Origin: Fusicatenibacter saccharivorans | Lineage (GTDB): Bacteria > Bacillota > Clostridia > Lachnospirales > Lachnospiraceae | Length of the DNA: 64,000 nucleotides | Direction: 5' to 3' | Assembly (NCBI RefSeq): GCF_015557635.1 | Contig: NZ_JADNOP010000006.1 | Coordinates: 62,001 to 126,000, forward strand | In this document: piece by piece, positions 1 to 7,792 of the stretch | Layout of the letters: the number at the start of each line of letters is the position of its first letter | Numbering within the stretch: the first letter of the stretch is position 1 | Notes under the pieces: model-generated | Databases searched by the model: none | What the model saw: the letters and a program-made list of their open reading frames with translations, nothing else | Told to the model about the DNA's origin: nothing | Position numbers and translations under genes: made by a program

Positions 1-1707
1 TTTAAAAAGATTCGCAATGGAAATTACTATTATGTAGATAAAACTTCCCTTGTAGAACAGATTTTAAATAACGGAAGTGAGGTCACGCTTTTTACGCGCC
101 CACGCCGTTTTGGAAAATCCCTGAATATGAGTATGATTCAACATTTCTTTGAAATTGGAACGGATCCAGCACTTTTTGACGGCTTGAAGATTTCTAAGAA
201 TACAGAGATTTGTGAACAATATATGGGAAAATATCCCGTTATTTCCATCAGCTTAAAAGGAATTGATGCCGATTCCTATGAAAAAGCCCGTGCGCAGCTC
301 ATAAAAACAATCAATCGTGAGGCAAGAAGATTTCAATTTCTTCTGGAAAGCGACAAATTGAGCCGGGTTGATAAAGCACTTTTTTCAGAACTTCTGACAA
401 GAAATATGGAAGAAGACACCATTACCAGCAGTCTTCAGGAACTGACAGAACTGTTGGAAGTTCACTATGAACAGCAAGTGGTTGTCCTGATTGACGAATA
501 CGATGTTCCGATGGCAAAAGCCCATGAAAATGGATATTATGATGAAATAGTATTGCTGCTTCGAAATATGTTCGGAAATGTTCTAAAGACAAACAGCAGT
601 CTTGCCTTTGCTGTTTTGACGGGCTGCCTGCGAATTGCAAAAGAAAGCATCTTTACCGGACTGAATAATTTCAAAGTATATTCGATTACAAATACAGAAT
701 TTGATGAAACCTTCGGCTTTACAGATGAAGAAGTAAAGACCATGCTGCATGACTATGAAATGGATGACCGATATGACGAGGTAAAAGAATGGTATGACGG
801 ATACCGATTCGGAAAAGCAGATGTGTACTGTCCATGGGATGTTGTGAATTACTGCAATGATCATATCCATAATCCAGAGGCCGAGCCGGAAAATTACTGG
901 ATGAATACAAGCGGGAACAGTGTGATTCATCATTTTATCGACAGCATCAATGAACCGGATATGCTCACAAAAACAGAACTGGAATGGCTGGTAAATGGAA
1001 AAACAGTGATCAAACAAATCGATGAAATGGTTACCTACAATGACCTGTATTCGACCATGGAGCATCTATGGAGTACACTTTTCATGACTGGATACCTGAC
1101 ACAGCGCGGAAGAGAAAGCAATGGCCGCTATTGCCTAGCAATTCCAAACCGGGAAATTCGAAATATCATAACAGAACGGATTCTTACACTGTTTCAGCAG
1201 GAAGTAAAAAAAGACGGAAAAATGGCAGAACAGTTCTGCCAGGCACTCTTTGACGGAGAAGCAGCAGAGGTGGAAAGCCTTTTGAATTTGTATTTGCAGA
1301 TGACGGTCAGCGTACGCGATACCTTTGTGCGGAAATCACTGAAAGAAAATTTCTATCATGGAATTCTGCTTGGAATCTTAAGCTATAAAAATGACTGGCG
1401 TGTATCTTCCAATCGAGAATCGGGAGAAGGATTCAGCGATATTGTGATTGAAACGGGAGATGCAGAAACAGGAATTGTGATAGAAGTGAAGTATACAGAT
1501 GAGAAAAAAGATCTGGAAAGAGATTGCCGGAAGGCATTGGAGCAGATTCGAGATAAAGATTATACGCAGACACTGTGGCAGGAGGGCTATAAAAAAATGG
1601 TGCGGTATGGGATTGCATTTCATTTAAAACAGTGTTGTGTGATGAAAGAAGAGATGCAGCGTAAGCGGAATCGAGAGGGGGCTCTGAATCGTTACAATTT
1701 GTTATAA
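1..1707 (+). CDS. AAA-ATPase-like / PD-(D/E)XK nuclease-domain protein, 5' truncated by the window
   Basis: The reading frame is open from base 1, before the first internal ATG at 127, so the N-terminus lies outside the window. The first codons read FKKIRNGNYYYVDKTS, the usual opening of the AAA-ATPase-like family (PF09820). A degenerate P-loop RPRRFGKS follows at bases 97-120 and a Walker B-like strand VVLIDEYD near 490. The C-terminus carries a PD-(D/E)XK_9 nuclease fold: GEGFSDIVIE followed by IVIEVKY. Proteins with this layout are abundant and multicopy in Lachnospiraceae and Bacteroidetes, and their function is not established. A hairpin terminator follows directly. The family assignment is firm; the cellular role is unknown. 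Confidence 0.88.
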   Translation, partial: FKKIRNGNYYYVDKTSLVEQILNNGSEVTLFTRPRRFGKSLNMSMIQHFFEIGTDPALFDGLKISKNTEICEQYMGKYPVISISLKGIDADSYEKARAQLIKTINREARRFQFLLESDKLSRVDKALFSELLTRNMEEDTITSSLQELTELLEVHYEQQVVVLIDEYDVPMAKAHENGYYDEIVLLLRNMFGNVLKTNSSLAFAVLTGCLRIAKESIFTGLNNFKVYSITNTEFDETFGFTDEEVKTMLHDYEMDDRYDEVKEWYDGYRFGKADVYCPWDVVNYCNDHIHNPEAEPENYWMNTSGNSVIHHFIDSINEPDMLTKTELEWLVNGKTVIKQIDEMVTYNDLYSTMEHLWSTLFMTGYLTQRGRESNGRYCLAIPNREIRNIITERILTLFQQEVKKDGKMAEQFCQALFDGEAAEVESLLNLYLQMTVSVRDTFVRKSLKENFYHGILLGILSYKNDWRVSSNRESGEGFSDIVIETGDAETGIVIEVKYTDEKKDLERDCRKALEQIRDKDYTQTLWQEGYKKMVRYGIAFHLKQCCVMKEEMQRKRNREGALNRYNLL

Positions 1708-1741
1708 AATTCAGGGCAGAGATATTGCCCTGAATTTTATA
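1706..1741 (+). terminator. Rho-independent terminator
   Basis: Perfect inverted repeat AAAATTCAGGGCA / TGCCCTGAATTTT with a six-base loop, immediately after the stop codon at 1707 and ending in a T-rich run. Confidence 0.8.
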
Positions 1742-1830
1742 TACGGACAAGTTTCTGTCAACATTTTCCGTTCGATATGAGATAAAATGGTAATATTCAA
1801 AAGAAAAAGCCTACCATGAGGAGAAAAAAG

Positions 1831-2121
1831 ATGGAAGAAAAGACAGCAAACATGGCAGAGAATATTCGCGTTACATTCACCGGATTCCACTACATAAAGG
1901 ATGGTGATTATCCAAATGAATTCGAGGTATGCTTACTGATCCTGAAAGACAACAGCTTATCAGCCGGCTGCTGGGATACAGGATTATATGCCACGGAAGG
2001 CGGCAAGCAGCCAGGTGCATTTCGACAGGCAAGGGGCTGTTTTATCGATGCGGACTATGTAAAAGCCTGGACGAAACTGGAGGATAAGGTGTATGATTTT
2101 CATCAGAACAGCATTGTGTGA
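1831..2121 (+). CDS. Small DUF551-like hypothetical protein
   Basis: 96 residues from the ATG at 1831. An earlier in-frame ATG at 1816 is less likely because GAGGAG at 1818-1823 is ideally placed as the ribosome site for 1831. The protein is soluble and has no membrane segment. Its pattern of a beta-rich core (FEVCLLILKD), a central Gly/Cys stretch and a closing VKAWTKLED resembles the 81-residue protein at 4497, which ends VVAWAEL. Both recall DUF551 proteins, which close on a W-P/L motif and are common in phages and mobile islands. That similarity is by eye. It sits 24 bases before the PARG-like gene and is probably cotranscribed with it. Confidence 0.6.
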   Translation: MEEKTANMAENIRVTFTGFHYIKDGDYPNEFEVCLLILKDNSLSAGCWDTGLYATEGGKQPGAFRQARGCFIDADYVKAWTKLEDKVYDFHQNSIV

Positions 2122-2145
2122 TTAGAATACGAGAGGAAAAGTGCA

Positions 2146-2994
2146 ATGGACAAAAGAAGTAATAATATCGTGATATTTCAAGATTCTATGGATTTGATAA
2201 AAGCAAGCCAGAAGCTCCAGCAGGCAGTTCAGTTTTCGATTCAGAACCAAAAGCTGTATGTTCCATCGCAGGCAATTGCACTTCCAGAACCTGGAAAATC
2301 ACCTTGCAAAACGATTGTTTCATCTAAAAGAAGCTTCGAAGCCGCCTCTGCATATGCAAAAGCCGGAAAACGAGTCTGTGTCCTGAATTTCGCCTCTGCA
2401 ACCAACCCCGGCGGTGGTGTAACACGGGGAAGCACAGCACAGGAAGAATGTCTTTGCCGATGCAGCACACTTTATCCATGCCTGGATACAAAAACGATAT
2501 GGCATCAGTTCTATCAACCGCATCGGAAAGCAGGTGATCCACTCTATAATGATGATCTGCTGTATACACCAGGAATTGTCGTATTTAAGACCGACACCTC
2601 TGCGCCGGAACGAATGGAAGAAAAAGACTGGTATCAGGTAGACATCATTACCTGCGCAGCCCCGAATCTCCGAAAGAAACCAAGCAATGCCATGAACCCG
2701 TCTGCAGGAAATGCGCCGGTTAAGATTAGTGAGAAAGCACTGTACGAACTTCAGATGCAAAGGCTGGAACGTGTTTTTCGGGCGGCAGCATCGAACGAAG
2801 CGGAAGTTCTGATTTTAGGAGCGTTTGGCTGCGGCGCTTTCTGCAACCCGCCAAGAATTGTAGCACGGGCATTTCGGAGCGTACAGGAAAAATATGCATC
2901 CTATTTCGACACGATAGAATATGCGGTGTTCTGCAGCAGAAACGACACGCAGAATTATGATGCATTCAATATGGTGCTTGGAAGTAGAAAATAG
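2146..2994 (+). CDS. TIGR02452-type poly(ADP-ribose) glycohydrolase-like macrodomain protein
   Basis: 282 residues with GAGAGG upstream of the ATG. The sequence FASATNPGGGVTRGSTAQEE carries the microbial PARG signature, GGG followed a few residues later by QEE. In this family the first Glu pair contacts and cleaves the ribose-ribose or protein-ribose bond. The DUF2263 N-terminal block precedes it, and the C-terminal GAFGCGAFCNPP loop is the other conserved ligand-binding segment of these macrodomains. Length matches the usual 260-290. The likely role is removing ADP-ribose from proteins or nucleic acids. Its place among phosphoesterases and RNA-related genes fits ADP-ribose or RNA-end turnover, which is inference. 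Confidence 0.85.
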   Translation: MDKRSNNIVIFQDSMDLIKASQKLQQAVQFSIQNQKLYVPSQAIALPEPGKSPCKTIVSSKRSFEAASAYAKAGKRVCVLNFASATNPGGGVTRGSTAQEECLCRCSTLYPCLDTKTIWHQFYQPHRKAGDPLYNDDLLYTPGIVVFKTDTSAPERMEEKDWYQVDIITCAAPNLRKKPSNAMNPSAGNAPVKISEKALYELQMQRLERVFRAAASNEAEVLILGAFGCGAFCNPPRIVARAFRSVQEKYASYFDTIEYAVFCSRNDTQNYDAFNMVLGSRK

Positions 2995-3090
2995 AATCTA
3001 AATGGTGTTCTGAAAGAACACAAAAGCGAACAGAAGATACGAGCGTATGAAAAGCACAAACAACAAAAATGAGAGGGACGGCTGTAGAAT

Positions 3091-3483
3091 ATGAAAGTTC
3101 TGAACTTCGAGGACAGTGTTTATAAGGCAAATGCAATTCGAAAAATATTAGGTAACCGCTGTGGTGTGGCATCGGTTGAGCAGGTGTCTAATGTGGAAGA
3201 TGGTCTGAAAATGTTGAAAGATGCAGAAAACGCAGGAGAGCCGTTCGATCTGATTATCACAGATATGCATTTTCCAATGAGGTCAGGATCCATCAGCGAC
3301 ACAGAAGCGGGAGAAAAATTAGTTCGGATTCTGCAGGAGCGGGGAAATCAAACCAACATTATCGTATGTTCCTCAAGGAATATGAAACTTCCAGGTGTGT
3401 ATGGATGTATCTGGTATTCGGAAATCAGCGACTGGGAAGAAGAACTTTGTGATCTTGTAAGAGAGATGGAAAAAAGTAAATGA
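3091..3483 (+). CDS. Stand-alone response-regulator receiver-like protein
   Basis: 130 residues, receiver domain only. NFEDS supplies one acidic residue of the pocket, LIITDMHFP the phosphoacceptor Asp near residue 57, and IIVCSS the Ser/Thr switch. The usual acidic pair near the N-terminus is reduced to ED, and the conserved C-terminal Lys (normally K-P) is not obvious in GCIWYSEIS, so the pocket is degenerate. No output domain and no histidine kinase are nearby. Its stop overlaps the start of the phosphoesterase by ATGA, so the two are translationally coupled. It may act as a protein-protein adaptor. Confidence 0.75.
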   Translation: MKVLNFEDSVYKANAIRKILGNRCGVASVEQVSNVEDGLKMLKDAENAGEPFDLIITDMHFPMRSGSISDTEAGEKLVRILQERGNQTNIIVCSSRNMKLPGVYGCIWYSEISDWEEELCDLVREMEKSK

Positions 3484-4184
3484 TTTATGCGATGAGTGAT
3501 ATTCACGGACAATATGAGCTGTTCAGGAACCTGATGGAGCAGATACTCCTTGGAAAAGATGATACACTCTATGTACTGGGTGACGTAGTCGACCGGGGGC
3601 CGGATTCCATGAATACCTTGAAATATATGATGGCAAACCTTAATATCATTCCCATTATGGGTAATCATGAGCTCATGGCTCTTCCGTGTCTGAAACTTCT
3701 GGTATCGGAACTTTCGAAGGACTTTCTTCATAAAATGTCATCACAGGCACATCAGTCCTTTGCAGAATGGACGTTGAACGGCGGAATCAGCACAATTCAG
3801 GAGTTCTTGAAACTTCCGCAGGAAGAGCGGCGACAGGTAGTGGAATATATAGAATCATTTCGTCCGTATGGGAAGAAAATTATAAATAATGGGGAATATT
3901 GGCTGATTCACGCAGGGCTGGAACATTTTTCGGAATCAAGGCAGCTTGAGGAGTATTCTGTGGAGGAACTTGTGTGGAAAAGAACCGATTTTGACATCGC
4001 GTATTTTAAAAACATTACTGTGGTGAGCGGACACATCCCTACGCAGAATATTCTTGGAAACAGCAGACCCGGATATATCTTTAAGAAAAATAATCACATT
4101 GCGATTGACTGCGGAGCAGGCGGAAATAATGGAAGACTGGCGGTGATTTGCCTGGATACAGGAGAAGAATATTATGCAGAATAA
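3480..4184 (+). CDS. ApaH/PrpA-type metallophosphoesterase
   Basis: 234 residues with all calcineurin-like phosphoesterase blocks: SDIHGQYELF (metal D/H), GDVVDRGPDS, GNHE, and later IHAG and SGHIPT. The GDxVDRGP form groups it with Ser/Thr protein phosphatases and diadenosine tetraphosphatases rather than with YfcE-like enzymes. The expected activity is Mn-dependent hydrolysis of a phosphoprotein or dinucleoside polyphosphate; the substrate cannot be read from sequence. It is coupled by ATGA to the receiver-like gene, which may be a regulatory partner. It differs from the second metallophosphoesterase at 28718. Confidence 0.88.
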   Translation: MIYAMSDIHGQYELFRNLMEQILLGKDDTLYVLGDVVDRGPDSMNTLKYMMANLNIIPIMGNHELMALPCLKLLVSELSKDFLHKMSSQAHQSFAEWTLNGGISTIQEFLKLPQEERRQVVEYIESFRPYGKKIINNGEYWLIHAGLEHFSESRQLEEYSVEELVWKRTDFDIAYFKNITVVSGHIPTQNILGNSRPGYIFKKNNHIAIDCGAGGNNGRLAVICLDTGEEYYAE

Positions 4185-4382
4185 AATGCATCAGAACAAA
4201 TTAGGCGGACAGAAGAGAAATACTTTATGATGGAAAATATGAGAACAGTATTGTGATAAAGTTGTAGAGAAATTTCTTGTTTTCGCTTGCAGAATAACGG
4301 AAAGTGCGACATACTTTGAGTAAGAACATTGTGATGATACAAAGAAACTGTCTTAGTGTTTATACAGATCGCGACAGTCTCA

Positions 4383-4433
4383 TTTAACCGAATCAAGCAA
4401 GTAGCGAAGCGGATTGAGAATATCCACTTTGAC
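4383..4433 (+). repeat. REP-like dispersed repeat, short form (copy 1)
   Basis: The 51-base unit begins TTTAACCGAATCA and ends in a small palindrome, AGCGGAT...ATCC-CTTTGAC. The same unit occurs at 38312-38361 on the other strand, and an expanded form lies at 29411-29575. The surrounding 4185-4496 gap shows no other gene; an imperfect hairpin (ACTGTC...GACAGT) precedes the repeat. Confidence 0.8.
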
Positions 4434-4496
4434 TAAGGAGATATTTTTCGTGGTTGTTATTCAAGAAAGCTTCAATACGCGGAGGAGGGGAAGAAA

Positions 4497-4742
4497 ATGA
4501 ATTTTAATTTGAGCGTACAAAAATGGCATCTTGTTTCGGAAAAAGGATTACCAAAGGATGGCACATGGTGTTTTCTGGTATGGAAAAGTGCAAAAGATGA
4601 ATATGAATGGACCATTGGCGGATACAACGATGCTGAGAAGTATTTTTACGCAAATCTTGGCTCAGGCGGGATGATTGTTGATACAGATGAAGTTGTTGCC
4701 TGGGCAGAACTTTTCAAGGACGAAACCTTTACGGCAGAGTAG
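4497..4742 (+). CDS. Small DUF551-like hypothetical protein
   Basis: 81 residues with a strong GGAGGAGGGG ribosome site eight bases upstream. The pattern W-(x)-SEKGLPKDG-(x)-FLVW...EVVAWAEL resembles DUF551, in which a WxxxxExLP opening and a terminal Trp-X-x-L are typical. It is related in layout to the protein at 1831. Soluble and acidic. It lies 29 bases before the next gene and probably shares its transcript. Function unknown. Confidence 0.6.
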   Translation: MNFNLSVQKWHLVSEKGLPKDGTWCFLVWKSAKDEYEWTIGGYNDAEKYFYANLGSGGMIVDTDEVVAWAELFKDETFTAE

Positions 4743-4771
4743 GTAAAACAGCCAGGAAAAGAGGAAAACAA

Positions 4772-5089
4772 ATGATTCAAAAGAGATCCAGAATAAAAAT
4801 AAATACAGATCTAGCAAAAATCAGACAGGCAGGAAAAAATCCGCAGGAAGTGCAGAAAGAATTTTTGGAGTTCTTTATAAAAAGAGGATTTGAATATGAA
4901 GTGCATGTTGGATATTTGTATCAGGAAGAGATTACGCGGGAGAAAGCGCAGCAAATTGCGGATGAATTGAAAGAATGCGGATTGGCGAAATTTGTGCATG
5001 ATTTTTATGTTTATGATGTGGATGGGAAAATTGTTGTGTTAGGAGATGAAAATAAAGAATGCATATTTACTATAAATGAGCAAATTTGA
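4772..5089 (+). CDS. Hypothetical protein, 105 aa
   Basis: AAGAGGAAAAC provides the ribosome site. The protein is charged and probably alpha/beta, with no recognised motif: a helical N-terminal half (EVQKEFLEFFIKRGFEYEV, then EKAQQIADELKECG) and a strand-rich end (FYVYDVDGKIVVLGDE). Its last codons form the left arm of an inverted-repeat element at 5071-5209, so its C-terminus may have been altered by that insertion. Confidence 0.55.
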   Translation: MIQKRSRIKINTDLAKIRQAGKNPQEVQKEFLEFFIKRGFEYEVHVGYLYQEEITREKAQQIADELKECGLAKFVHDFYVYDVDGKIVVLGDENKECIFTINEQI

Positions 5090-5209
5090 AAAACTGCACA
5101 AACAAATCTGCTATACACGGACATTAAGAGGATTAAACAATTTATTGTCCGCATAATGCGCACAATAAATTATGAGTTTTGTGCACTTTTCGGTATTTGC
5201 TCATTTATA
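5071..5209. repeat. 139-bp MITE-like element with long terminal inverted repeats
   Basis: TATAAATGAGCAAAT at 5071 is mirrored by ATTTGCTCATTTATA ending at 5209. With the adjoining GAAAAACTGCACAAA / TTTGTGCACTTTTC the imperfect inverted repeat is about 32 bp per arm. A second hairpin (TTTATTGT...ACAATAAA) lies inside. No ORF is present. It overlaps the 3' end of the preceding gene and may serve as its terminator. Confidence 0.65.
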
Positions 5210-5227
5210 GATATTTAGTTAAAAAAT

Positions 5228-5356
5228 ATGAAGCAACTTCTGTTTAAGGTGCTGAACAGACGAAGTGACAGAAAGAGTTATACAAGAGAAGGATTCATTG
5301 AAATGCTGAAATATTATCCATTGGAAATGCCAAAGATTTATGTCAGCTTGTTTTGA
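5228..5356 (+). pseudogene. Group II intron reverse transcriptase, C-terminal fragment
   Basis: The 42-codon frame contains LNRRSDRKSYTREGF and LKYYPLEMPKIYVSLF. This is the characteristic C-terminal tail of group II intron-encoded reverse transcriptases (N-R-R-S, T-W/R-E-x-F, then L-P-x-P-K/R-I-Y). The polymerase, maturase and upstream intron are missing. A matching intron domain V follows 21 bases later in the correct order, which confirms the identity. Confidence 0.8.
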
Positions 5357-5377
5357 AACTGTAAATATTATTATGAA

Positions 5378-5455
5378 GAGCCGTATGCGGCAAAGCCGCA
5401 CGTACGGTTCTGTGAGGGGCTTACATTGTGAGGTGTAAGTCTACTCGATTATCGA
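5378..5455 (+). mobile_element. Group II intron 3' end: domains V and VI (remnant)
   Basis: GAGCCGTATGCGG-CAAA-GCCGCACGTACGGTTC (5378-5410) folds as the hallmark domain V hairpin of bacterial group II introns. A second hairpin, CTTACA...TGTAAG, follows as domain VI. The 5' intron domains are absent from the window, so the element cannot splice as it stands. Its 3' boundary lies just before the EEP gene at 5494. Confidence 0.85.
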
Positions 5456-5493
5456 GCGATTAGTAAAAAAACTTAAATTTTGTGGAGGCTTAT

Positions 5494-6246
5494 ATGGAAA
5501 TAAAATATTTAGAGTGGAACTTGCATGCAATGGGTGGAATAGGATATGAAATTCCATCATTTGTTAGTAAGTGTATTAATTCTGTAGATATATTTGCTTT
5601 AGTTGAATTTTGCGCATCAAATGGTTGGGAAGAATTTAAACATGATCTGGAGAAAGAGTTTGATCTATATTGTTCTCCATTTGTTTCAAAAGGATATAAT
5701 CAAGTTTGTATCGGTGTGCGTAGAAATTTAATGTACAAATTAATTGCAGTTAAGACTGTAGATGTCTGCGATGTTAATCGTCCTGAATTTTTACAGGTTG
5801 ATATTGAGATTGAAAATAAGAAATTAAGTATTATTGGTACTCGAATTAAAACAAAAAGTGACACAAAGTTAATTCAATATAATTATTTAAAAAGCTGCTT
5901 TAATAATATAGATAGATTTTTGTGTTTAGGGGATTTCAACTGTGTTCATAATACATTATCCGAATATTTTTCATCAGTTGCTGAGGTATATGGTCCAAGG
6001 ATAGTTAATGATTACCATAGTTTTGTATTTAAGGATGGCGATAGAGTTGGCTTAGACTGGCTTGTAGAAAAAGGTTTAGATTCTGTATACAACGGATATC
6101 AAGATGTAAAATGTAGTCCCATTGCTACATATGATTGGAGTTTTCTTACGGAAGAAAATGGATATTTGGGAAAAACGGAAAATGATTATTTAGGAATTAA
6201 AGGTTTGCCAGACCATGCTATGCTAAAAGGAATGGTTAAAATTTAA
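5494..6246 (+). CDS. Endonuclease/exonuclease/phosphatase (EEP) family protein, copy 1
   Basis: 250 residues starting at the ATG behind GGAGG at about 5484. EEP-fold signatures are in order: EWNLHAMGG (metal/phosphate Asn), LVEF (catalytic Glu), LCLGDFNCVHN (GDFN) and LPDHAMLKG (the terminal D-H pair). The fold covers Mg-dependent phosphodiesterases acting on DNA, RNA or lipids; the substrate is not evident. It resembles the protein at 13775 in length, opening and final PDHA. Codons are conspicuously A/T-ending compared with the 13-29 kb genes, suggesting separate acquisition together with the neighbouring intron remnant and polymerase operon. Confidence 0.82.
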   Translation: MEIKYLEWNLHAMGGIGYEIPSFVSKCINSVDIFALVEFCASNGWEEFKHDLEKEFDLYCSPFVSKGYNQVCIGVRRNLMYKLIAVKTVDVCDVNRPEFLQVDIEIENKKLSIIGTRIKTKSDTKLIQYNYLKSCFNNIDRFLCLGDFNCVHNTLSEYFSSVAEVYGPRIVNDYHSFVFKDGDRVGLDWLVEKGLDSVYNGYQDVKCSPIATYDWSFLTEENGYLGKTENDYLGIKGLPDHAMLKGMVKI

Positions 6247-6402
6247 GTGTTCTTAGAAACGAAATTCTCAGCTTATATATATCTTTCAAAAGGTATATGC
6301 TAGAGAAAGCGACAGGAGGTATCTGAATAAAAGTACATAAATATTTGTCAATTAGTGTGTTGATTACAATGCTTGGAATTTTTTATGTGAACTTCTTGAA
6401 AT

Positions 6403-6551
6403 ATTAACTCTCGTTTCGACATGTTCTTGATTTAAGCCAGTTGTAGCATACTTTAAAAGGAATTTTATGAGAGTTAATTAACTCTCGAATTTGCTATTGT
6501 TTTTTGTTGAAAATGTAGGGAATATGATATTTCTGCATATCGAGAGTTAAT
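6403..6551. repeat. Two tandem ~75-bp units bounded by inverted ATTAACTCTCG boxes
   Basis: ATTAACTCTCG at 6403, GAGAGTTAATTAACTCTC (an 18-base perfect palindrome) at 6469-6486, and CGAGAGTTAAT at 6541 define two back-to-back units of about 75 bp, each closed by inverted boxes with unrelated interiors. The rest of the 6247-6763 gap is AT-rich with no recognisable gene. The boxes could be operators or ends of small mobile units. Confidence 0.6.
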
Positions 6552-6763
6552 TTTATAGGAAATTCACATTTTACAGGTTATAAGTGATCAAAAGAAAGCC
6601 ACAAATTATAGTCTACTCAGTAAAGCTTACGAACGCTTGATTTTTATTTATTAGGAAGTACGTGAAATAAATGATGAGTCATAACATAACGTTGCTTCAT
6701 CAGCGGCGGTTTTATACATAGGTAATAATTGGGAGGGTGGCGGTAAATCCGCCATCTTCCCAA

Positions 6764-7792
6764 TTATTGGTTCCAACATCTCAAACTCTTGCTCCCATGC
6801 CCCATATCCTGAAGAATCCAATATTTAGACGTATCAACATCACAAGCCTGTGATGGATCAATCAGGTGAAAGTCAAAATAGGAGAGAAATGCCTGGTTGA
6901 CAGAAAATTTGATAAAGTTCCATTGACTTTCTCGGCTGTAAGCTTCCATAATTTGTTCCTTCGTTTCCAGCCCCCATACGCAGCGTGGGAAATACCAGAT
7001 GCTTCGCGCCCCTTTCGCATCATCAATACCATACCAGTTGAGGAGCTGACCTCTATAGAGCAGTACAAATGTTTGACCTTTGGGATGGTATTTTTGACTT
7101 AAGAGATACGCGGCTATATTTTTGAGTAAGCGTTCACGTGTTTTTTCGTACAGCGTGTGTATTTTACCATCATTGCCAGCCTTCAGACTGTATAAATAAG
7201 AAAAACGTTCTTTTTTATTTTTCACAGGAGCGCCGGAAGGATCTTTCCGAAAGACCAAATACTGTTCTTTTAATGACCCACGATTGAGTGCCTGGGCAAT
7301 TACGGAATTCAATGTTATTTGATTTTCCCGATAATCGTTGACGGACAAAGTTTCGGTCCATTTGGTCTCCAGGTTCTTCCAAAGAGTTTCTTTTTCCTTC
7401 TCGTTTTTCTCACAATGTGCCATCCAATATTTTTTAAACCATCCGTCTGCCTCACGAAAATAGTCTGTCCCATTCGAAGCTTGTCGGCGGTAACTGGGAG
7501 CGGGATTACGTTCCGGAGAATTCGCATGCTCAAAATGGAAGCCAAGCCAGCGTTGTAAAAAGAGTTTTGTATCATTCAAAAGTTCAGGGCGAACAAATCC
7601 ATCTGAATAAATTTCATCTTCACGGTAAGTGTCAAAAATATATCCTCTTGCAAGTACAACCAGAATCTGTTCAATTCCATATAAACCGCAGTCCGTACTG
7701 AAATTTCCAGTAAGTAATTTAGGCTGAATTCTTGGCGAGCTTGATTCGGGATTTGTTATATATGCTTCGAATTCCGCTTTTTCATTCAACAT
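6764..7792 (-). CDS. Unknown protein, third gene of the polymerase operon
   Basis: 342 residues; no family recognised. It is soluble with no signal peptide or membrane segment, rich in aromatic and charged residues. Notable segments are TGNFSTDCGLYGIEQIL near the N-terminus, which has the look of a Cys-peptidase-like or structural Cys-Gly turn without proof, and GQTFVLLYRGQLLNWYG in the C-terminal half. Its ATG lies inside the last codons of the polymerase gene (ATGTTGA, 7-base overlap), so translation is coupled and the two proteins are probably made in fixed ratio. No equivalent occurs elsewhere in the window. Confidence 0.7.
   Translation of the reverse strand: MLNEKAEFEAYITNPESSSPRIQPKLLTGNFSTDCGLYGIEQILVVLARGYIFDTYREDEIYSDGFVRPELLNDTKLFLQRWLGFHFEHANSPERNPAPSYRRQASNGTDYFREADGWFKKYWMAHCEKNEKEKETLWKNLETKWTETLSVNDYRENQITLNSVIAQALNRGSLKEQYLVFRKDPSGAPVKNKKERFSYLYSLKAGNDGKIHTLYEKTRERLLKNIAAYLLSQKYHPKGQTFVLLYRGQLLNWYGIDDAKGARSIWYFPRCVWGLETKEQIMEAYSRESQWNFIKFSVNQAFLSYFDFHLIDPSQACDVDTSKYWILQDMGHGSKSLRCWNQ

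Noticed and set aside
6403-6551. CRISPR array or short tandem repeat
   Set aside because: The boxes alternate in orientation and only two units exist.
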